DNA from: Bacteroidota bacterium
Lineage (GTDB): Bacteria > Bacteroidota > Bacteroidia > Chitinophagales > Chitinophagaceae
Length of the DNA: 11,722 bases
Assembly: GCA_025361325.1 (NCBI GenBank)
Contig: JANYAL010000284.1
Coordinates: forward strand, 1 to 11,722
Reading direction: 5' to 3'
The translations under genes and the position numbers were made by a program. Position 1 is the first letter of the stretch. Each line of letters starts with the position of its first letter. Positions 6,483-11,722 of the stretch are shown one piece after another. The notes under the pieces are model-generated. The model ran no database searches. It had not been told where the DNA came from and saw only the letters and a list, made by a program, of their open reading frames with translations.

Positions 6483-8108
6483 CTATTTTGTTAACCAGGT
6501 ATCTTTTGTTAAATCATCTGTTCCACTGAATTGTGATTGAACAGCAGCTAAATAGTTAGTTGCATTATAATCCTTTTCAGACTGTGGATACTGCCAGCGC
6601 CTGGGAATCAGGTTATTGGTGGTACCGATGCCTACACCACCTTGTGAAAAGGCAGGAACGCCTGTCCGGCGCCAGTTATAATATGCTTCCCAACCTGAAT
6701 TATTGAACATGGCCACATATTTTTGTTGTAATATCTGGTTGAGGCCGGTTGCATTGTCTCCGGCATACACTACGTTGGGATTGCTCAGGAATTGGGGAAT
6801 ATTAACAGTCACAGTTCCCTGGGAGGCGCCTGTCAGATCACCGATAGTCAAAACCTGATTGTTGCTGAGGCCATAGATACCCATGGAAGCGTTTATGCCT
6901 GCCAGGTACCAGGAGGCTGAACTACCGGTGGCCCAGCCACGGTTGATACCTTCCGCTATGTTAAAACACATTTCTGGATACCCCATAAAAATATAAGGTT
7001 CGCAATTTGCGCCGGATGCTGAACTATAATAGCGGTTATAGTTAGCGAAAGAATAGAAACCACTTGGAGCGTTAGTGAACAACACTGCCTGGGAGGTATT
7101 CATATCTGCGCCAACATAAGCCGTAAAATCACTGATCATTTTACCATTACCACCGCTGGCAATCGATTTAATCTGGATTGGTGCCGGAGTGGATGTGATA
7201 AAGGTCCGGGGATCCTGGTTAGCCGTGGTTAAATCCAGGTAGGTCTTACCCATATTAGCGTAATTATTATACGGGGTATTACCGGTACGCTGAATGGGAT
7301 ATTGATTGGTGGCTGCATTATACACATACTTAACATTATCGGCATTGCTGGTCATGATCGGATAGGTGGTTGGGTTATTGACAATGGAAGCAAACTGGGC
7401 GGGTATGTTCAGGTCTGCGTTGTCAACAGCCCGCTTACTCAGGCTTATCAATACCCGTAAACGGAAGGTATTGATCATTTTCTGCCATTGCAGGTTGGTA
7501 AGACCAAAGATATCACCGGCTACATCGAATTTGTTGTTGGCCGTTGCAGGAGAAATCTTTGTATTAAAGATGGCATTGGCATCATCCAGTAACTTCAGCG
7601 AATTCTTGTACACATCGTGTTGTGTATCATATTTAGGTGTCAGGTTTGCGGGATTACCTGCTTCGGCCATTGGTATATCTCCAACACGTTGTGCCAGCCA
7701 GATGGCAGAATACGCGCGGATGAATTTTGAAGCACCAAAATATATATTAGTGGTATTACCAAACTGCTTTTGGGCCTGCTCTTCCATCTTGACCGCATAT
7801 TTCAGCAGGTCATAGGTATGATCTGAATTTGACCAGTTATAGAAATTACTGCCCCAGTAATAGGAGTAATTAGATACATAATACTGGTTGAGGCGGTGTG
7901 TATTTCCCCAGGGCTCCTCACTGTTACCAATACCTGCACTCCGGATAATGGTGGAGGTAATATGATTCAGCAACAGCGATACGGGGATTGTGCTGGCCTC
8001 ATTGGCAATATTTGGGTTGTTCTCCAGGTTGTCTTTTTTACAGCCCGAATTGGAGGCTATTAAAACAGCGGACAGAAGCCCTGCTGTTATGAATGATCTT
8101 ATTTTCAT
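6483..8108 (-). CDS. SusD-like nutrient-binding lipoprotein (SusD/RagB superfamily)
   Basis: A 541-residue outer-membrane lipoprotein. The signal peptide ends in a lipobox-like SNSGC with lipidated C23, followed by KKDN. The mature start 'NLENNPNIANEASTIPVSLLL' shortened to its NPN core is typical of the SusD-like_2 subgroup, as is the C-terminal 'IPRRWQYPQSEKDYNATNY' pattern and the preceding 'YVAMFNNSGWEAYYNWRRTG' segment. The N-terminal half is helical with TPR-like spacing (residues about 60-250). SusD proteins cap the SusC channel and hand over ligands. The gene starts 21 nt after the SusC stop, so the two are one operon. No sugar-degrading enzyme accompanies the pair, so the ligand (glycan, peptide or another compound) cannot be told. 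Length is normal for the family. Confidence 0.92.
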   Translation of the reverse strand: MKIRSFITAGLLSAVLIASNSGCKKDNLENNPNIANEASTIPVSLLLNHITSTIIRSAGIGNSEEPWGNTHRLNQYYVSNYSYYWGSNFYNWSNSDHTYDLLKYAVKMEEQAQKQFGNTTNIYFGASKFIRAYSAIWLAQRVGDIPMAEAGNPANLTPKYDTQHDVYKNSLKLLDDANAIFNTKISPATANNKFDVAGDIFGLTNLQWQKMINTFRLRVLISLSKRAVDNADLNIPAQFASIVNNPTTYPIMTSNADNVKYVYNAATNQYPIQRTGNTPYNNYANMGKTYLDLTTANQDPRTFITSTPAPIQIKSIASGGNGKMISDFTAYVGADMNTSQAVLFTNAPSGFYSFANYNRYYSSASGANCEPYIFMGYPEMCFNIAEGINRGWATGSSASWYLAGINASMGIYGLSNNQVLTIGDLTGASQGTVTVNIPQFLSNPNVVYAGDNATGLNQILQQKYVAMFNNSGWEAYYNWRRTGVPAFSQGGVGIGTTNNLIPRRWQYPQSEKDYNATNYLAAVQSQFSGTDDLTKDTWLTK

Positions 8109-8129
8109 AAAATTGTTTTATTTAGTTTT

Positions 8130-11100
8130 TTAGAATCCAAGATTGATATTGAAACCAAAACGACGTGCGGTTACACTGGATAGTCCCTGGTTACCATTAA
8201 CACCGCTCAATGACCTGTCGGAAGAGTTGTAACCAGCGGCAAACTGGTCTGCATCCAGGTCTTTCCTTTTCGCAAAATAGAGCAGGTTTCTTCCGACCAG
8301 TGAGAACACAGCATTCTTAATGAATGTCTTTTTAAGGAATTTCTCAGGAAGGGTATACCCCAGGATAATTTCACGCAGTTTCACGAATGAACGGTCGATC
8401 ATATAATATTCATCAAAATTTCCTCCCAATCCGCTCGAGAGGTAACTCTGCACAGTAACTGCTTTTGTATTGGGTGCAAAGGTCAACGCGCTCAGGTTGG
8501 TGATTTGTCCGCCAGCAAAAGTGGGCGTGCCCCCCGTGATTACAACGCCATTACCCACGTAAGCGGGCGTAGCGGTAACAGTACCGTTGTTGGTGCTCTG
8601 CCATTCCTTTAAACGGGCAATACCAAAATCACCGCTTGCACTTTCAATAGCTGTACCACCGTTCATAGACTGGTAATAAACACGGTCATAGATCTTTCCA
8701 CCGATCCTTCCGTCAAACTGGAAACTGAAACTGAAATTATGATAGGAGAATTTGTTGCTAACCCCGAAACTATAATCCGGATTGGCATATCCCAATAAAC
8801 CCCGGTTCGAGATATCCGAAGGTGCCTGTAGAGGGAAGCCAGCGCTGGTATAGACCACATTGCCGGAAGCGTCCCGGACGAATGTAGTTCCATATATAGC
8901 ATCTACGCGATCACCTACTTTATACTGGTGGCCATTCTGAGTAAGTACTGTTTCAGTGCCATAAATCGCATTCAGTGTTTGTTTAAATGTTGATACGTTG
9001 AACAATACATCCCAGGAAAGACCATTTGTATTTTTCAAGGGTGATCCGCTCAGCGAAAATTCAACACCCTTGGTCAGAACCGTAATTCCATTCACGATCT
9101 GGTCGGTATAGCTGGTAGATGCCGGAACAGGAAGCTTAAAAAGCTGAGGGCCATTCAGGTTGGAGAAATAAGTGAAATCAAAGCCTAGCCTGTTCTTCAA
9201 AAATTTCATCTCCAGGCCTGCTTCATATGATTTATTGTCAGCAGGTACAGCATTTGGGTTTGATATTGTTGAAGAGTAGTTAACTGAAGAACTACCATTA
9301 TAATAAGAGGCACTGGAGTATCCAACTGAGTTGTTGTAATTGGGGCCGTCATATGTGGTATACAGTTCGTTTCCATAACCCAACAGGCCGCCATTAAGGT
9401 CAACACCGTTCAGCAACATGAATGCAGATGGTGCAGTAGGTGAGGTAAAGGCTTCTTTAACATCGGCATAGGAAACACGAGCTTTGGCAAAAGATATGAA
9501 GCTTGGGAATTTAAGATAGTCGGTCAGCACCGAACTGACCGCAACAGATGGATAGTAAAAGGTATTGTTTTTCTTTGACAGCGTTGACAGGTTATCCACC
9601 CTTCCGGTGTGATTGATGTTGAAGAATTTCTTGTACCCGAAATCAACAGAATAGAATCCACTGTACACTTGCATCTCTGAACCCCAAGTGTATGACAGTA
9701 CCGGGTTGATGGAGTTTGCGAAATTGTACAGGTTAGGTATTGCTAGCGCCTTGGTAGTGGTAAAGCTGGACGTATATTTGAATTCGCGGTTACTTGCCCC
9801 AAGAAGAGCGGTTACACTGAAATCATCGAATTTCTTATCGTAGTTCACAATGAGGTCGGTGTTGTATTCACGCAGTGTGCGGCGGTCTTCGCGGTAATCA
9901 CCGTTCCATCCAAAGAAATACCAGGGTGTGTAGGTATTCAGGTTGATGGAAGGTGGTGCTTTTTCCGTCCGCAACTGGTCCCAGGTTGTCACCTGTGTAC
10001 GCAGGTTTACATTAATATTGTTATTGATCTTATAGCTGGCTTTTACATATCCGTAGATATCGGTCTTGTCATGCGAGCGCAACCATTTTTTGGCCATGAA
10101 CCAGGCGCTGTTCTCCCTTCCATATTCGGGTGCATATTGTACCAGGTCCTGTACACCCTGTGGGCCTTTATATGTATCCTTGATATCATTGATATTGTAA
10201 TCGGATGAGCCATATACTTTGAACATATACATATAACTGTTCGGACCATAATTCACATCAGGGATATTGGGCGAATGCTGCAGGTTCAGGTTGATATTGC
10301 TTTCTACCCTTAATTTCGGGGTTATGTTGTATCCCGCGTTAAGGTTCAGGTTATCCCCGTTAAGTTTGGTATTGGGGAACATACCCTTTTGGTACAGATG
10401 AGAATAAGAGATCCTGATATCATAATTGGAACCCCCTGCAGATACTGCGATATTATCTGTGGTAATGAAACCAGTCTCTATGAAATTCTTGAAATTATCC
10501 TTTCCGCGGGCCGTGTACGGGGTTGGAGTCCTCACACCTGCAACCGGATCCCAGGGACTGTCGTATTGTTTTACCAGTTGACCCTCAAAACGGGGGCCCC
10601 ATTCGGGTAAACGTTGCTTATTATCATACAGCACATCACCATAAGAATATTTATAAGTGGTGCCGCGTCCATATTCATACTGGCTCTTGGGATCTACCAG
10701 CAGGCCATTTTCGAAAGTATTGCTGCTGTTGAATTCAACGCTCCAGCCTTTCTTATCCTTAGTACCCCTTTTGGTGGTGATGATGATAGCGCCCTTGGCA
10801 CCCCTTGAACCGTACAATGCGGCAGCATTAGGGCCTTTCAGTACTGAATAGGATTCAATATCATCGGGGCTGATGTTCCAGGTATCAGAGTTCACAGGCA
10901 CACCATCCACAACAAACAATACATCGGTATTGCCCCTAAGCACAATCTGTGGGCGGCCCAGCATCTCAGCATTGGAGCCAACAGAAAGGCCGGATATTTT
11001 ACCTGCCAGTGAATTCACCGGGTTGGCATCACGGGCTTTGGTCAGCTCTGATCCTTTTATTTCCTGTATAGTGTACCCCAGTCTTTTGGCTTCTTTCCGG

Positions 11101-11444
11101 ATACCATACGCTGTTACCACTACATCAGTCAGTTGGGTAGCATCTTCAACCAGTTCTATGATCACGGTATCGTTCGCCCCCACTTTCTTTTCATCGCTCT
11201 TAAAACCCAGCGATGTTACGGAAAGAATCGCATCTTCATTCCTGACTGAAATGGAAAAATTACCAGTTTCATCGGTAAGGGTTACAGTATTGGTACCTTT
11301 AACTTTAACAACGGCGCCGGCAATACCAACTCCGGATTTCGTGACAACCTTACCGGTGATCTTTTTTGTCTGTGCAAAACCGCAAAGGCTCAGCAGGAGG
11401 AATGACATCAGAATTAATGTCTTAACACCAAATTTAAATTTCAT
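8130..11444 (-). CDS. SusC/RagA-family TonB-dependent outer-membrane receptor
   Basis: A 1104-residue receptor, normal length. Signal peptide at residues 1-25 (cleavage near CGFAQ). Residues about 28-105 form the carboxypeptidase-regulatory-like beta-sandwich (ITGKVV... TDETGNFSISV... VTSLGFKS), followed by the TonB-box-like stretch 'LTDVVVTAYG'. The plug domain covers roughly 115-225 and includes the SusC/RagA signature 'FVVDGVPVN' and 'ESYSVLKGPNAAALYGSRGAKGAI'. The rest is a 22-strand-type barrel rich in Asn, Tyr and Gly, ending with FGFNINLGF, with terminal Phe. It imports a ligand across the outer membrane with TonB energy, together with the SusD partner encoded just downstream. No anti-sigma/FecR-type regulator gene is visible in the 278 nt upstream, and no N-terminal signalling domain is present in the protein, so control by ECF sigma factor is not indicated. 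The substrate is unknown. Confidence 0.95.
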   Translation of the reverse strand: MKFKFGVKTLILMSFLLLSLCGFAQTKKITGKVVTKSGVGIAGAVVKVKGTNTVTLTDETGNFSISVRNEDAILSVTSLGFKSDEKKVGANDTVIIELVEDATQLTDVVVTAYGIRKEAKRLGYTIQEIKGSELTKARDANPVNSLAGKISGLSVGSNAEMLGRPQIVLRGNTDVLFVVDGVPVNSDTWNISPDDIESYSVLKGPNAAALYGSRGAKGAIIITTKRGTKDKKGWSVEFNSSNTFENGLLVDPKSQYEYGRGTTYKYSYGDVLYDNKQRLPEWGPRFEGQLVKQYDSPWDPVAGVRTPTPYTARGKDNFKNFIETGFITTDNIAVSAGGSNYDIRISYSHLYQKGMFPNTKLNGDNLNLNAGYNITPKLRVESNINLNLQHSPNIPDVNYGPNSYMYMFKVYGSSDYNINDIKDTYKGPQGVQDLVQYAPEYGRENSAWFMAKKWLRSHDKTDIYGYVKASYKINNNINVNLRTQVTTWDQLRTEKAPPSINLNTYTPWYFFGWNGDYREDRRTLREYNTDLIVNYDKKFDDFSVTALLGASNREFKYTSSFTTTKALAIPNLYNFANSINPVLSYTWGSEMQVYSGFYSVDFGYKKFFNINHTGRVDNLSTLSKKNNTFYYPSVAVSSVLTDYLKFPSFISFAKARVSYADVKEAFTSPTAPSAFMLLNGVDLNGGLLGYGNELYTTYDGPNYNNSVGYSSASYYNGSSSVNYSSTISNPNAVPADNKSYEAGLEMKFLKNRLGFDFTYFSNLNGPQLFKLPVPASTSYTDQIVNGITVLTKGVEFSLSGSPLKNTNGLSWDVLFNVSTFKQTLNAIYGTETVLTQNGHQYKVGDRVDAIYGTTFVRDASGNVVYTSAGFPLQAPSDISNRGLLGYANPDYSFGVSNKFSYHNFSFSFQFDGRIGGKIYDRVYYQSMNGGTAIESASGDFGIARLKEWQSTNNGTVTATPAYVGNGVVITGGTPTFAGGQITNLSALTFAPNTKAVTVQSYLSSGLGGNFDEYYMIDRSFVKLREIILGYTLPEKFLKKTFIKNAVFSLVGRNLLYFAKRKDLDADQFAAGYNSSDRSLSGVNGNQGLSSVTARRFGFNINLGF

Positions 11445-11722
11445 AGCAGTTTAATTTTTTCCAAAGAAATGCTGCGTATGTTAACGGTATGTTACTAATA
11501 CCTCTTAATAAGAAAAAAAAGAATATGGTAATAATTATTTAAACTAAAATTAATGTTGAGACATAGAAATATCTTTAGTCAGTCTCAAACTTCGTCCTGA
11601 ATACTAATTCCTTACCCGACACTCCTAAGCATAATACACGTTAAGTATTATTTCAATGCAATAGATATCCATCATTGAAGCTGAGTATGGTCTGAAAAGG
11701 TACTTGTTCGGGTCAGGGTGCT

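Noticed and set aside
7366..7815. 149-codon plus-strand open frame opposite the SusD-like gene
   Set aside because: Antisense shadow of a well-supported SusD-like coding region.
10873..11454. 193-codon plus-strand open frame opposite the start of susC
   Set aside because: Lies wholly over the clearly coding signal peptide, sandwich and plug of the SusC protein; a mirror of its codon use.
11556..11588. 7-bp inverted repeat TTGAGAC/GTCTCAA upstream of susC
   Set aside because: Arms of 7 bp with a 19-nt spacer are expected about 0.4 times by chance in a region of this size, and no matching promoter boxes were found nearby.
11625..11720. Minus-strand open frame entering from the right edge (about 31 codons, stop at 11625-11627)
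   Set aside because: Too short and without a recognisable motif; could be the tail of a gene outside the window, but this cannot be shown.

Overview
The window looks like a chromosomal segment of a Bacteroidota bacterium, probably near Chitinophaga. The reasons are a SusC/SusD outer-membrane pair, genes mostly without purine-rich Shine-Dalgarno sites, moderate GC, and a transporter family (DUF5690-like) that I know mainly from this phylum. The species assignment is an inference.

Layout. 1-234: no gene seen. 235-594 (+): small SnoaL/NTF2-like protein, followed by a strong hairpin terminator. 733-5045 (all -, transcribed right to left): a five-gene cluster read as aminophosphonate catabolism. 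Its order is PhnO-like N-acetyltransferase, PhnZ-like HD oxygenase, PhnX/phosphonatase-like HAD hydrolase, a 12-TM major-facilitator transporter broken by a one-base frameshift, and an FAD-dependent amine oxidase. The last four are packed with 10-nt gaps or an overlap; phnO is separated by 149 nt. 5212-5580 (+): small exported protein of unknown function, convergent with 5589-6413 (-), an exported tyrosine/dual-specificity-type phosphatase. 6432-6468: terminator of the SusC/SusD operon. 6483-8108 (-) SusD-like lipoprotein and 8130-11444 (-) SusC-like TonB-dependent receptor. 11445-11722: susC upstream region without a supported gene.

How the genes may work together. The FAD oxidase could convert 2-aminoethylphosphonate or an N-alkyl derivative to phosphonoacetaldehyde, which the HAD enzyme would split to phosphate and acetaldehyde. 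The PhnZ-like enzyme would oxidatively cleave 1-hydroxy-2-aminoethylphosphonate, and PhnO would acetylate aminophosphonates. The transporter carries an OPA-like (GlpT/UhpT-type) motif and would be the importer. No PhnW transaminase, PhnY dioxygenase, PhnCDE transporter or C-P lyase gene lies in the window. The neighbouring exported phosphatase and SusCD pair raise the possibility of a broader phosphorus-scavenging locus, but this is speculative.

Start codons: for PhnO, the HAD enzyme, the transporter and the small exported protein the longest open frames begin at TTG. I moved these to internal ATG codons that fit the family N-termini or signal peptide.
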